DNA of 64,000 nucleotides from Saprospiraceae bacterium (GTDB lineage Bacteria > Bacteroidota > Bacteroidia > Chitinophagales > Saprospiraceae): the NCBI GenBank assembly GCA_041392805.1, contig JAWKLJ010000001.1, positions 2,418,001-2,482,000 on the forward strand, in the 5' to 3' direction. Position 1 is the first letter of the stretch. Each line of letters opens with the position of its first letter. The translations under genes were made by a program, and so were the position numbers. Shown here in pieces: positions 47,248 to 56,550 of the stretch. A model generated the notes under the pieces. The model had not been told where the DNA came from. It saw only the letters and a list, made by a program, of their open reading frames with translations, and did not search any database.

Positions 47248-48486
47248 TTACCTATTCCACAATTGTATATCGCCAACCCCAGAAATGATCACATCTACCC
47301 GACCAAAAGCGCCATTCTTCACCGTACCATCTGCGACCACGGTTAGGCCACGAAAATCGCGATAGGGCAAGGTGGCATCAAGCGACCAAGGCACCCCCTC
47401 AATGCTTATAGAACACTTACCTTTTGAGTAATTTTTGTCTAAGGCCAGGCGAATCGTACCATCATCGGATTGAGTAACGGAGATCACTTTTCCGACCACT
47501 TTTATCGCCTCTCCTTTGTGTGCCACCGCTTGCAAAGTATTAAAAATCCCCTTTTCATTATCACTGGGAGTCATTGTAACAGGTGTCGCTTCAGCTGGGT
47601 TTATACCTACATCCCATATTTCATAATCGAGCTGACTTTCCAGATCATCTTCCATTTTTTTGCGAAAGGAAGCAAAAAAGTCTATCCCCGTTTCCTTTTC
47701 TATATCATCAATTTTCATGGCATATTTTGAGGGCTTGCTCCGACTGGTGGCCGTTTGAGGCACCAAAAAGCCAATCGCTCTATTGCGCTTTAAGTCCATC
47801 AATACTTTGAAATACGCTGATGGGATTGATACCTTTTCCGTTTTTTCAGCATTTTCCAATTGATCCATCTGCCCTTTTAGTACAGGCCCTGTTACGACAT
47901 AAAGGGGTGATTCGTAATAGCGTACGTAATCCCGCACAAAGACCTCTAGTTGGGCCCAAAAATTTTGGTTGAAAGTTGACTTTTGCGGAGAGATATTAGA
48001 AAAATAAAAGGACGCATCCATTGCTTTGGGGGACCAGCGGAAATCAGCGGCGGGTGCCATGTGTCCCCGATCGTATTTTTTGGGCTTCTGATCAGCGTAG
48101 GGCTCATTGCTGGCAGATAAGTTTTGCAGGGTAGAATCTTGTAAAAAACGGTCTGATCGAGGGGCGCAGTATTCATTGATTTCAGGTAAAATCATATGGG
48201 CCACCCACAGCGGCTGTTCATGCGTTTCGGAATAAGACAGCCAAAAGCCTGGATGTGAAATGACCTCTTCATTTGCCGCCCGTTTGGGTAAACCATTCTT
48301 CTTTAAATCACGTTCTATTTGTTCCAATTTCAAATCTTCCAGGGTAAGGCGCTGCTGCCTAAAGGATGCGTCCAATTGTTCGACCTTTTCATCCAGGGAC
48401 TGGCTGGAAAGCATAAATGGCGCGTAGATAAAGCCAAGCAGCAAAAGTAGGGTTACTCCTCCTTTTAATGTTGAGTAGGTTTTCAT
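47248..48486 (-). CDS. Secreted DNA/RNA non-specific endonuclease (NUC1 family)
   Basis: 412 residues with a signal peptide (about 1-29). The catalytic motif is DRGHMAPAADF and the metal-binding Asn is in SNISPQKSTFNQNFWAQLE. TGPVLKG and the C-terminal half fit the Serratia-nuclease fold; about 100 extra C-terminal residues form a beta-rich domain (VVGKVISVTQSDDGTIRLAL). It likely degrades extracellular nucleic acid. Confidence 0.88.
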   Translation of the reverse strand: MKTYSTLKGGVTLLLLLGFIYAPFMLSSQSLDEKVEQLDASFRQQRLTLEDLKLEQIERDLKKNGLPKRAANEEVISHPGFWLSYSETHEQPLWVAHMILPEINEYCAPRSDRFLQDSTLQNLSASNEPYADQKPKKYDRGHMAPAADFRWSPKAMDASFYFSNISPQKSTFNQNFWAQLEVFVRDYVRYYESPLYVVTGPVLKGQMDQLENAEKTEKVSIPSAYFKVLMDLKRNRAIGFLVPQTATSRSKPSKYAMKIDDIEKETGIDFFASFRKKMEDDLESQLDYEIWDVGINPAEATPVTMTPSDNEKGIFNTLQAVAHKGEAIKVVGKVISVTQSDDGTIRLALDKNYSKGKCSISIEGVPWSLDATLPYRDFRGLTVVADGTVKNGAFGRVDVIISGVGDIQLWNR

Positions 48487-48566
48487 GCTTGTGTATGGTT
48501 TTGATGTGAATAAATACTAGTATAATTGGAGGAGACAAAAACACGATTATCTTTTGTTCTACAGGG

Positions 48567-49508
48567 CTATGATTTAGCCCAGATTCGGGTATTGAGGTTT
48601 AAGATATCAATAATTTCAGTAACTATTTCTATCGGTTGAAAAAAATGATGGAAAGTGCCATCAGGAAAGATGGGGAAACTTAGGTCTTGTTCAAAGGATT
48701 CTATGTTTTTGATGGCGATACACACCTTGCCATCCGTAAAGAAGAAAGAGAGGTTTTCGCCGTATTTTTTGTGTAGGGTTAGCAAATTGTTCATCATGCT
48801 AGGGGTCAAAATATAACGGGCTTCTACCTGGTCGGAAGCATAGACTGCAAAGGCTTCTTCGAAGACGGGGTCTTCCAGATAGACCAATCCCAAGCCCTTC
48901 CATCCAAACTCTTGTACTTTTTTACCCAGCCAGGAACCAAGTGTGCGCTGCGCCTTGTCTGGAAAAATCAAGGTCTTACCTTTAAGCGCTTTGTGAAAGT
49001 CCGCTACTACTAATATCCCCTTAAATACAGTATTAGAATTATCCTTACTGTCATTGGATAAATCCAAATAAGAAAAGGAAAAAGAAGTATCCCCATGCAA
49101 CCCATGAATAAGGTTTTCTCCGTGGATGCTGTTAAATTTGCTGGTTAAACCTAGTTTTTCAAAATGATAAGCAGGGATGTGTTGGTCCGCATTATATGTC
49201 CATTGGGAGCCGATAGCCTCTGTGATAATATCGCCTATGCTTTGTTGCAAATTTTGCCTTAATGGTATCTTCAATTGTTCTAGATAATGATAAGCCCCAA
49301 CAATAACAACTACCGCCCCAAACAAAACAACTTGGATTCCACCTAATAGTCCACCACAAACCAAGACCAATGCTAAACTTACAATAGCCAGTAAAAAAAT
49401 GTTAGCTTCTTTCTTTTTTTGGATAGTCAACATTTCTTTTCGTTGACGTTCTAAATCAGCTAATTTTGGGCGAACTTTATGTAAGATTTTAATTTTATTT
49501 TCTTTCAT
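48567..49508 (-). CDS. DUF3137-family membrane protein
   Basis: 313 residues. Two adjacent membrane helices (about 37-75) are followed by a soluble domain (GENLIHGLHGDTSFSFSYLDL, FKGILVVADFHKAL, RYILTPSMMNNLLTLHKKYG) typical of DUF3137. The family is regularly linked to LemA, whose gene ends 10 bp upstream. Function unknown. Confidence 0.8.
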   Translation of the reverse strand: MKENKIKILHKVRPKLADLERQRKEMLTIQKKKEANIFLLAIVSLALVLVCGGLLGGIQVVLFGAVVVIVGAYHYLEQLKIPLRQNLQQSIGDIITEAIGSQWTYNADQHIPAYHFEKLGLTSKFNSIHGENLIHGLHGDTSFSFSYLDLSNDSKDNSNTVFKGILVVADFHKALKGKTLIFPDKAQRTLGSWLGKKVQEFGWKGLGLVYLEDPVFEEAFAVYASDQVEARYILTPSMMNNLLTLHKKYGENLSFFFTDGKVCIAIKNIESFEQDLSFPIFPDGTFHHFFQPIEIVTEIIDILNLNTRIWAKS

Positions 49509-49518
49509 GATATTGGTT

Positions 49519-50070
49519 TTAAGGTGCTTCTTCGTAGTCTGTTTCCAACAAGGTAAGCTCCATGGGGTCTACCCGCTCATACTGCAGTAAGTTGGCAAAC
49601 AAAGATGTTGGAAACATTTCAATGGCATTATTATACTCCATCGCAGCAGCATTGTAGGCTCTACGCGCAGCCGAGATTTGTTCCTCTGTCTCCACTAATG
49701 CTTTTTGCAAATGCATGAAGCTTTTTTGCTGTCTAATAGCAGCATCCTGTCTCAATTCGTTAGTTATCTGGGTAATGGATTGAGCCATTTCGTTTTCCCT
49801 TTTGGCCAACTGAGCAGCAGGGAGGCTTTTTATTTCCTTATAGGCCAGTAGCTCATTGGTTTGCTGAATTAAGCGACTTTCAAATTGTGCACTACTTTGA
49901 ACAACTTCTACTAATTTTGGAATTAAATCATGCCTCTTCTTCACCATAGCTTCCAAGCCATGATAGGCATATTGTAGCACATTCTTCCGATGAATGAAGC
50001 TATTATAACTTACACCGATAACCAGAGAAAGGAATAAAATGGAAAGAATAATAATGGCAACTAAGGTCAT
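49519..50070 (-). CDS. LemA-family membrane protein
   Basis: 183 residues from ATG 50070, preferred because it begins at the membrane helix (LVAIIILSILFLSLVIGVSY). HRKNVLQYAYHGLEAMVKKRHDLIPKLVEVV and YNAAAMEYNNAIEMFPTSLFA are LemA motifs. An ATG at 50145 would add 25 residues. It forms a two-gene operon with DUF3137. Confidence 0.88.
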   Translation of the reverse strand: MTLVAIIILSILFLSLVIGVSYNSFIHRKNVLQYAYHGLEAMVKKRHDLIPKLVEVVQSSAQFESRLIQQTNELLAYKEIKSLPAAQLAKRENEMAQSITQITNELRQDAAIRQQKSFMHLQKALVETEEQISAARRAYNAAAMEYNNAIEMFPTSLFANLLQYERVDPMELTLLETDYEEAP

Positions 50071-50208
50071 ATTTGTTTTCAAGGGTTTAATGGATATCTT
50101 CAATTTGATGAAAATATTACCACTAAAGTCTTGAAATAAGGCCAATGGCGTTGATTTTTCGACGAATGCTTAGGTTTTAAAAGCCTATTGGGTATAATTT
50201 ATAAACGC

Positions 50209-50227
50209 CTAGTGCTGCCGGCACTAG
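50209..50227. repeat. Small dyad CTAGTGCTGCCGGCACTAG
   Basis: A perfect 7-bp-arm hairpin, the near-identical partner of 26983-27001. Confidence 0.6.
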
Positions 50228-50269
50228 GGTCAATGTAGTTAAGATAATGAGTAGAAAAGATAAAGCACC

Positions 50270-50938
50270 TTATCCAGTCGTAGCAGGGCCAATCCTAAGA
50301 AAAGATTGTTTTTTCATAGATTCCACAATTTCCTCGTATTCATTTTTCACCAACTCTTCCCCGATGATAAGGGAATTCGCCCTGCCTTCAATCTTTCCGA
50401 ATAACCAACCTACCATTTCTTCAATGACATCTCCTTCGCCAAACGTTAGGTAAATTCGGACCACCTCCTCGAAGCCAATTCGGCTGCCGCGATGGTCTTC
50501 ATCCATAATAATGGTACCGCCAGTGTTCGGAATTTTAAAGGTATCGCCATATTGAAGCCATCGGTAAAAGGAGCCAAAGAGGTGATACTTTAGGTCTTTA
50601 TCCGAAGTTTTGATCTCTATTTTCATTTTTTTGGAGGCGAAAACTGCTTCGGGCGACATAAAGTCACGCTTCATCTTCGTCTGCGAGCCGGAACTGTTGA
50701 GCATTTCCCCCTTCAAATACGGCTCTATTTTCGCCGCCAACGCTTCGATTTGCTGGAATTGCTCTTTGGCCATTTCCTGGATCGTGGCCTCTTCGAATTT
50801 CTCGAATTGATCAGGATGGTATTTTACCCGCAATTCTTTGAGCCTTTGCTTAAAGGTCTCCGGCCTTAATTCTTCCAACGGAACACCAAAGTATTTTTGG
50901 ATGAGGTCTTTTTCGTGCTTTTCTATATGCTGTGCCAT
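50270..50938 (-). CDS. J-domain-like protein of unknown function
   Basis: 222 residues. The first 75 residues read like a J domain (LIQKYFGVPLEE, RLKELRVKYHPDQF with the HPD motif, then a helix). The rest (about 90-222) contains FGSFYRWLQYGDTFKIPNTG and EDHRGSRIGFEEVVRIYLTF and matches nothing I know. It would recruit Hsp70 through HPD. No dnaK is nearby. Confidence 0.6.
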   Translation of the reverse strand: MAQHIEKHEKDLIQKYFGVPLEELRPETFKQRLKELRVKYHPDQFEKFEEATIQEMAKEQFQQIEALAAKIEPYLKGEMLNSSGSQTKMKRDFMSPEAVFASKKMKIEIKTSDKDLKYHLFGSFYRWLQYGDTFKIPNTGGTIIMDEDHRGSRIGFEEVVRIYLTFGEGDVIEEMVGWLFGKIEGRANSLIIGEELVKNEYEEIVESMKKQSFLRIGPATTG

Positions 50939-51020
50939 GTAGGTTACTTACGCTTTATCGGATATAGTTTTTATCCTTTTAAGAACAGGGCAAAATTGCA
51001 CATAGTTTTATCCGGTGAGA

Positions 51021-51046
51021 GATGTCGGTGTTTTTCCTCGACATTG
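51021..51046. repeat. GATGTCGGTG-type hairpin
   Basis: GATGTCGGTG, TTTTT, then CCTCGACATT, a diverged relative of the perfect stem at 16524-16548. It lies just after the GNAT stop and may terminate that transcript. Confidence 0.45.
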
Positions 51047-51052
51047 GCGTAG

Positions 51053-51553
51053 TTACAGCCGTTTTTCCATGAAAATCTCATCCAGTGATTCCCCTTCCCA
51101 CTTTAGCGCATTGTTTTCCCTGGCATAGGGTTCGAATCCCATCTGCTCGTATAAATGCATGGCTGCTAAAGAAACATGGGTGACCGATAAGGTTACTTTT
51201 TCAAGGCCTTCCAATTGACTAGCTTTGTTCAGACACGCTGTTAGTAAAGCCTTCCCAATCCCTTTACCCCGGTGTGCTGGATAAACAAAGACCCCCCAAA
51301 TAAAGGCGCTGTGCCTGGTTTTCATCCGTTGGTGGCGAATGAAGCCCAACATCCCAGCCAATTCCTCCTTTTCAAAATAGCCTAAAATAAAATTACTTTC
51401 ATTTTTTGCTTTTAAATCTTTTTGTGTCGTTTGTACATCCATTTCTATCAGCGGAACCGGGTCCGAACCGAAAGAACGCGGGCTTATCTTTAAAGCATCA
51501 CTTCGGATATTGATGAAGGCTGTTACATCATTTTCATTCAGTGTTCTAATCAT
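51053..51553 (-). CDS. GNAT-family N-acetyltransferase
   Basis: 166 residues from ATG 51553, which lies 10 bp after the upstream gene and matches the usual N-terminus (IRTLNENDVTAFINIR). The acetyl-CoA loop is VYPAHRGKGIGKALLTACL, and the end is MHLYEQMGFEPYARENNAL. Substrate unknown. Confidence 0.85.
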   Translation of the reverse strand: MIRTLNENDVTAFINIRSDALKISPRSFGSDPVPLIEMDVQTTQKDLKAKNESNFILGYFEKEELAGMLGFIRHQRMKTRHSAFIWGVFVYPAHRGKGIGKALLTACLNKASQLEGLEKVTLSVTHVSLAAMHLYEQMGFEPYARENNALKWEGESLDEIFMEKRL

Positions 51554-51563
51554 TTTTCTTGAT

Positions 51564-51971
51564 TTAATGTTCATCTCCTTGGTAAATCCACATCGACTGT
51601 GTCTGACCCGCTCGTTCAAAACCGCACTTTTCATAAAAGGCTATAGACCTCCCGTCAGCGACCAGTACCTGCTGGTGAAAATCGCCGTATTGCTGTTTGA
51701 ATGTCTCTACGATCTTCCCGCCGATGCCTTGGCCCTGGTAGTCAGGGTGCACGACTAAATGAGCATAGTACACTACCAGAAATCCATCAGAAATGGCGTT
51801 GCCGAGGCCGATGAGTCGATCTCCGTCCCAGGCGGTGACCAGCGAATGCGAATGGCGCAAAGCCTGGTATAATTTGTCGGGTTTCTTAGCCGAGGACCAA
51901 TGGACGGATTCGTAGAGATCGATGATCTTCGCTTGTTCGATGTCTTTCGTTTGTTTGATGGTAATATTCAT
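51564..51971 (-). CDS. GNAT-family N-acetyltransferase
   Basis: 135 residues from ATG 51971 (upstream in-frame codons overlap the preceding gene). Acetyl-CoA loop VVHPDYQGQGIGGKIVETF, end FYEKCGFERAG. It is the upstream member of a GNAT pair 10 bp apart, so probably co-transcribed with it. Confidence 0.85.
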   Translation of the reverse strand: MNITIKQTKDIEQAKIIDLYESVHWSSAKKPDKLYQALRHSHSLVTAWDGDRLIGLGNAISDGFLVVYYAHLVVHPDYQGQGIGGKIVETFKQQYGDFHQQVLVADGRSIAFYEKCGFERAGQTQSMWIYQGDEH

Positions 51972-51987
51972 CGATAGTCTTTGGTTT

Positions 51988-52434
51988 TTAAATGCTTGCA
52001 AAATGAAGGGCTTGTAGATCAGGTGCAATCCAAATGGCCCGCCCTTTGGTGGAAAATAGATGTGCCCTTGAATAAAACTTCAGTGGAAGCTGCCGATCGG
52101 CATATTTGCTATGCAAAAAACGAGTCATGAGGGTTTCCAATTCGCCAGCATTGTGTTTTAGAAATTCATCCATTATCCAGATCCAAAATAGTGTCATGGT
52201 TTCATGATATCCACTCGTAGGACTATTTTCTGTGCCCACTACTTGGTTATAGGTAATAATCCGACTTCGGAGAAAGCAAATTGCCTCATCTTTTGAATAG
52301 ACATGCAAATGCCAAAGTGCGACCGTCAGGTGGGCCTCGTGGGTCCAGGCCTCCTTGGGGAGTGTTTGGGCGATGAAGGAATGTACTAAAGTTTCTATAT
52401 GGGAAAGGGTATCGCTACTATTGCTTTTCTTCAT
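51988..52434 (-). CDS. Conserved hypothetical protein with HExxH-like and H-E residues
   Basis: 148 residues from ATG 52434 (another at 52446). Conserved-looking features are KEAWTHEAHLTVALWHLHVY and TSGYHETMTLFWIWIM, His/Glu-rich helices that could bind a metal. I do not recognise a named domain. It ends 16 bp before the GNAT gene at 51564-51971 and follows grpB, so may belong to the same transcript. Confidence 0.65.
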   Translation of the reverse strand: MKKSNSSDTLSHIETLVHSFIAQTLPKEAWTHEAHLTVALWHLHVYSKDEAICFLRSRIITYNQVVGTENSPTSGYHETMTLFWIWIMDEFLKHNAGELETLMTRFLHSKYADRQLPLKFYSRAHLFSTKGRAIWIAPDLQALHFASI

Positions 52435-52512
52435 TTGTTTATACATTAATAGCCATACAACCCATGCAAAAGGAAAAAAATTCCAAATCAAACAACTTGT
52501 CCCTTTAACAAC

Positions 52513-53100
52513 CTACGGTGCCCAATTTGTCAGCCTTGCCCACTGCTCTGCCGCCTCATACATCAAGTCCATGAGTGGGTCTTTGATAAAATAATAACCT
52601 TCCGAGCTTTCAGGAAAAAGTTGGGCCAGGCGTTCCTTGATAAGGGCATACGACAAGCGGGTCACCGCCGAAGCGCGCAAGTAGTCGCGAAACAACAACG
52701 GATAGCGCTGGTTGAAACGCCCCAGTTCCCGAATGTGGATATGGGCCCGTCTATCTCCCGCTTTAGCTTGCACCATTCGCTTTTCGAGTTGAGGCGAAGC
52801 ATCATCCATTCCGACGAACACATCGCGATATTCAGTAGAAAAGCGAGTGTAGCCATTAGCTGTCAGGCGCACTGGAATTTGTGGATCATTTAGGTCTGCT
52901 ACCGTGATTTGGATATCAATCACATCCTTGGCCGCCAAGCCGGGGACGGAAGTGGAGCCGATGTGGTCGATGCGAAGGGCCAGATCGCCAAGCGACTGTT
53001 GGAGGTCCGTCGCAATACGCTGAAATTCTGCTGGCCACCGTTCCTGGTAAGGAATAACGATAATGGGACGGCCTTTTTCGAAATTTATTGGAATTTCCAT
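52513..53100 (-). CDS. GrpB family (UPF0157) nucleotidyltransferase-like protein
   Basis: 195 residues from ATG 53100. GrpB features: IPYQERWPAEFQRIATDLQ, RIDHIGSTSVPGLAAKDVIDIQI and HIHIRELGRFNQRYPLLFRDYLR. The fold is nucleotidyltransferase-like; the function is unsettled. Confidence 0.88.
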   Translation of the reverse strand: MEIPINFEKGRPIIVIPYQERWPAEFQRIATDLQQSLGDLALRIDHIGSTSVPGLAAKDVIDIQITVADLNDPQIPVRLTANGYTRFSTEYRDVFVGMDDASPQLEKRMVQAKAGDRRAHIHIRELGRFNQRYPLLFRDYLRASAVTRLSYALIKERLAQLFPESSEGYYFIKDPLMDLMYEAAEQWARLTNWAP

Positions 53101-53332
53101 GGAAACGAAGTATAGAGTTTTAAAAATAGTCAATGAAGCCTAGGCATTATTTAAAACACTAAACATACGCTTAAGTATTCTTGTCAATTCGTGACTTACC
53201 TTAAATTTGAGCCATGAATGATTAATACCTACCTCTCAAATAGATAATCCATTCAAATATGGAAGCTAACACCAAGGAATAATATTCTTCTAAATTATGT
53301 ATGCTAACAAATTAGCTGGAGAAGGACAAAAT

Positions 53333-54424
53333 TCACACCTTCCGATAGATACCCATCATTAAATTTAGCCTGGCAATTCCAACATCTGCATAAAATATCC
53401 ATTTCTTGTTTATTGGTTTTAAGACCCCGATAGTACTTGTCAATGGAGCAGCCCTATATTGGGCTTTATATACCATATTTTGTTCAAAAACCTTTATATT
53501 GGTATAGTTCCACCCAACAGAAATAGAAATTTCAATTATCCGAGAAGGAAAAACATATTCGACAAAAATGGGGACCCTTTGAAATTGGTAGAAAAGGGTG
53601 TCAACTGCATATTTTTGTGAAAATAAGATTCCCGATCTTATATTTATTTTTTCACTTATTTTTTTTTCATTTAATTTAGCCAAAACGCCATAATAAGTAG
53701 AAGGAAAATGTATTATTTCCTCCTCCTTGGTGCCACCTCCTCTAGAGAGAAAACGACCAATAACAGGGGCTACATAAAGACTAAAAGGTTGAGTGTTTTT
53801 TTCGAATATTTCACAAACTTCATCCTTACCTACCAAATCATGGTAAGTCTTTGAAAGCTTTATCATTGATTTATGGCTGGGCTTTTCAATGCTTTTGATT
53901 TGATCAAACAACACAGGTGTATCCTGCATATAATACCTGAGCATTCCTTGGTGTGCAGTACTCTGTTTTTCAAACTTTTTCCCACCTATGTTTACTAATT
54001 TCTCCTCGAATAAAAGTTCGTTTAAACCCAAACCTTCCTTTTCAATATAATAATGCTCCCCAGTATTGTCATAATCATAGTAAATATTAACCTTGCCCTT
54101 GATAAGTAACTCCACAAAAAAGAGAGAACTCCCTATACGCTTTGATACAAAATACTTGGAGTCCTTGATTCGATAAGCCAAAATTTCAAAGGGTGAAAAT
54201 TCCTGAATTTCATGCTCTCTCGTTGCCTTAAATCGACACTGCGTCCTATTTTTACTTATTATTTTATAACTATATTCAATGAATCCGAAGAGTGTATCAT
54301 TTTGGTTGGTAAGAATATAACCTTCTACAAACTCTTTTTGCGCATGAATAATGTTAACGGAAAGTCCAAAAAAAAAGAGTAAAAGGACTTGCCATTTTGG
54401 AACATTTGTTTTTTCCAATTTCAT
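53333..54424 (-). CDS. Exported protein of unknown function, barrel-like C-terminus
   Basis: 363 residues with a signal peptide (about 1-28, ending IIHA/Q). The N-terminal part begins FVEGYILTNQNDTLFGFIEY, a pattern seen in uncharacterised Bacteroidota surface proteins. The last 150 residues alternate as in a small outer-membrane beta-barrel (FSLYVAPVIGRF, RIIEISISVGWNYTN, WIFYADVGIARLNLMMG). AT-rich compared with its neighbours. Function unknown. Confidence 0.7.
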   Translation of the reverse strand: MKLEKTNVPKWQVLLLFFFGLSVNIIHAQKEFVEGYILTNQNDTLFGFIEYSYKIISKNRTQCRFKATREHEIQEFSPFEILAYRIKDSKYFVSKRIGSSLFFVELLIKGKVNIYYDYDNTGEHYYIEKEGLGLNELLFEEKLVNIGGKKFEKQSTAHQGMLRYYMQDTPVLFDQIKSIEKPSHKSMIKLSKTYHDLVGKDEVCEIFEKNTQPFSLYVAPVIGRFLSRGGGTKEEEIIHFPSTYYGVLAKLNEKKISEKINIRSGILFSQKYAVDTLFYQFQRVPIFVEYVFPSRIIEISISVGWNYTNIKVFEQNMVYKAQYRAAPLTSTIGVLKPINKKWIFYADVGIARLNLMMGIYRKV

Positions 54425-54513
54425 AGCGAAACACGTTTTTTAGTCATAATGCGTAGGATCAATCGCAATAATAACAATCCCCAAGCAATATATTAAATAA
54501 ATACATATTATTG

Positions 54514-54924
54514 CTATCGTCTCCTTAATTCCTCATCCACCACTGCTGCCTCAAAAATATAAACCTTCAACAAATCTACATCAACATCTGCTATGTTCAT
54601 AAAAGTCTTGGAATATACTTGCTTTCGACTTCCTTTCTCCAGGTATCCCAAATCATCCTGCAATAAATGCCCATTACAAAAGCCAAATTGAACACCGTCC
54701 AATTTCACCTTTCCCCAAGGCACTGCCGAGGGCCAAATAAAGCAAATCCGACGATGCCGAAAATAGTAGGGTACATTATAGGACAGTTTTTCAGTACAAT
54801 CAGGCATACAATCAAAGACGATCTCTCTCAGGTATTCGACGATCTCTCGTTCCTGCTCAGGCAGGTAATCCAGGAATTCATCTACATTGTCAAAATGGAA
54901 GGGTTGTATTTTAGACATGGCCAT
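54514..54924 (-). CDS. DUF1801-family protein
   Basis: 136 residues. FDNVDEFLDYLPEQEREIVEYLREIVFDCMP, TEKLSYNVPYYFRHRRICFIWPS and VQFGFCNGHLL are the YdhG/DUF1801 features. Small soluble protein of unknown function. Confidence 0.82.
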   Translation of the reverse strand: MAMSKIQPFHFDNVDEFLDYLPEQEREIVEYLREIVFDCMPDCTEKLSYNVPYYFRHRRICFIWPSAVPWGKVKLDGVQFGFCNGHLLQDDLGYLEKGSRKQVYSKTFMNIADVDVDLLKVYIFEAAVVDEELRRR

Positions 54925-55003
54925 TGTATTGTAAAAAAATGGTTATTCGTTTCCTCGTTCGATTGTTAGTGCTTTCTTTGTTTTATGCATCATTCACTGG
55001 TTT

Positions 55004-56425
55004 TTAATGGTTTAAAGTTGCGTTTTCTTCTACCGCTAAAATAGGCATTGACTGATACCATGCAACAAGCTGTTTTGTCATTTCTTCAACTATTTCTTTG
55101 CGTTCGTTGGCCAAGTTGTATGATTCGCCGGGGTCGTCTACAATATTATATAGTTCGGGCCTGCTTCCGTCGTAATCGCAAAGGAGTTTCCAGTTGCCAT
55201 TGCGCATGGCCAAATCGGGCAGGTTATCAAAACCATAGTAGTTCTTTCTGTCGGGTGGCCTGGTGTAAAAAACGGGAGCCTTGCGGGATGCCATAGTTTG
55301 TCCTAGCATTGTTTCTATAAGGTTTTCCCCATCGCATAAGGAATTTTCTGAATCATCAATCCCTGCAAATTGCATGAGCGAAGGTTTTACATCGATGGCA
55401 GAGAAAATCGATTCTTTGTTTCGTGTACCCCGTGATTTTTCATCAATAAAACCTGGTCCCCAAACAATTAACGAAGAACGTATGCCTCCTTCGTAAAGGT
55501 GGGTTTTATACCCTTTAAATTGCCCTGCCTGTCCGGCTCCCTTTTCGGGGCCGTTATCAGAACATAACAGAACCAGGGTATTGTTTCTTAACGCTTCATT
55601 ATTTTGAATGTATTCGAAAAGCTTCCCGAACTGCTTGTCCATTTCCTCCAGAACTGCAAGGTACAATCCGCGTTTACCAACCTCTTTCGCTATACCATAT
55701 TGCTCGAAAGACGGCCAATAGGGGCTGTGGACATCATCGGGCCAAATGTTTACATAAAAAGGCTTTTGACGCTCTATTGCTTCATCCATAAACACAATGG
55801 CTGAGTCGATAAACCCGGTGGTTATTTCCGAACGCTGCATCCAATAAAAGGGACTGCCCAAATTTTCGGCCTCTTGCCAAATTCGCCCCACCTTACCGGT
55901 TTCATCAATGGTAAGTGGCAACAATTTGGGTCCTATACCTTCAAAGTTGGTTAACGACTGATCGAACCCATATTCAGCAATTTTGGGTGCATCAGCAACA
56001 TCGCGCTGTCCGCCCATATGCCATTTCCCAAAATGCCCGGTAGCGTAGCCGGCATTGTTTAGGCTGCGCGCCAGCATAGGTGCCGAAGGATCAAGCCAGT
56101 TAGCCATGCCACGTTCACGATTATTTTTGCGATGTGCCAGGTACGAGGTAATATTCCAACGCTGCGGGTAGGTACCCGTTGATATAGCAACACGCGAAGG
56201 CGAACAAATGGGTGAATTCACATAAAACTGTTCGAAGCTTACGCCTTCGGAAGCCAGCTTGTCGATGTTGGGGGTTTGCGCATCTTCGTTTCCGAAACAA
56301 GACAGATCTGCCCATCCCATATCATCGATAAAAATCAGAATGATATTTGGCCGTTTTTTTGTTTTGTTACTGTTACAGGAAAAAAATAATACAAGTGGGA
56401 TTATTATGTAAAATACCTTTTTCAT
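55004..56425 (-). CDS. Exported sulfatase (S1 family) lipoprotein
   Basis: 473 residues. Lipobox FFSC (Cys17). Core motifs: RPNIILIFIDDMGWADLSCFG, the formylglycine motif CSPSR (PICSPSRVAISTG), GHFGKWHMGG and CSDNGPEKGAGQAGQFKGYKTHLYEGG. It should desulfate a polysaccharide or aromatic sulfate after activation by an FGE encoded elsewhere. It is the last ordinary gene before the cassette-like array. Confidence 0.92.
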   Translation of the reverse strand: MKKVFYIIIPLVLFFSCNSNKTKKRPNIILIFIDDMGWADLSCFGNEDAQTPNIDKLASEGVSFEQFYVNSPICSPSRVAISTGTYPQRWNITSYLAHRKNNRERGMANWLDPSAPMLARSLNNAGYATGHFGKWHMGGQRDVADAPKIAEYGFDQSLTNFEGIGPKLLPLTIDETGKVGRIWQEAENLGSPFYWMQRSEITTGFIDSAIVFMDEAIERQKPFYVNIWPDDVHSPYWPSFEQYGIAKEVGKRGLYLAVLEEMDKQFGKLFEYIQNNEALRNNTLVLLCSDNGPEKGAGQAGQFKGYKTHLYEGGIRSSLIVWGPGFIDEKSRGTRNKESIFSAIDVKPSLMQFAGIDDSENSLCDGENLIETMLGQTMASRKAPVFYTRPPDRKNYYGFDNLPDLAMRNGNWKLLCDYDGSRPELYNIVDDPGESYNLANERKEIVEEMTKQLVAWYQSMPILAVEENATLNH

Positions 56426-56550
56426 TATATATGTAGCTGTTTTGCTTCTCTCTAGCCTGGTCGATTCGATAAGCTACGACCTCATTCAGCATAAACTTCA
56501 ATCTGGGGTGTAGAGACTGATTGAAGTTTTATTTATTATGGGCATAGGCT

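Noticed and set aside
51124..51142. GGTTCGAATCCC resembling a tRNA T-arm
   Set aside because: It lies inside the GNAT coding sequence (MGFEPYA) and no acceptor or anticodon arm surrounds it.
53134..53332. Looked for a promoter or small RNA in the gap
   Set aside because: No consensus promoter, hairpin or ORF stands out.
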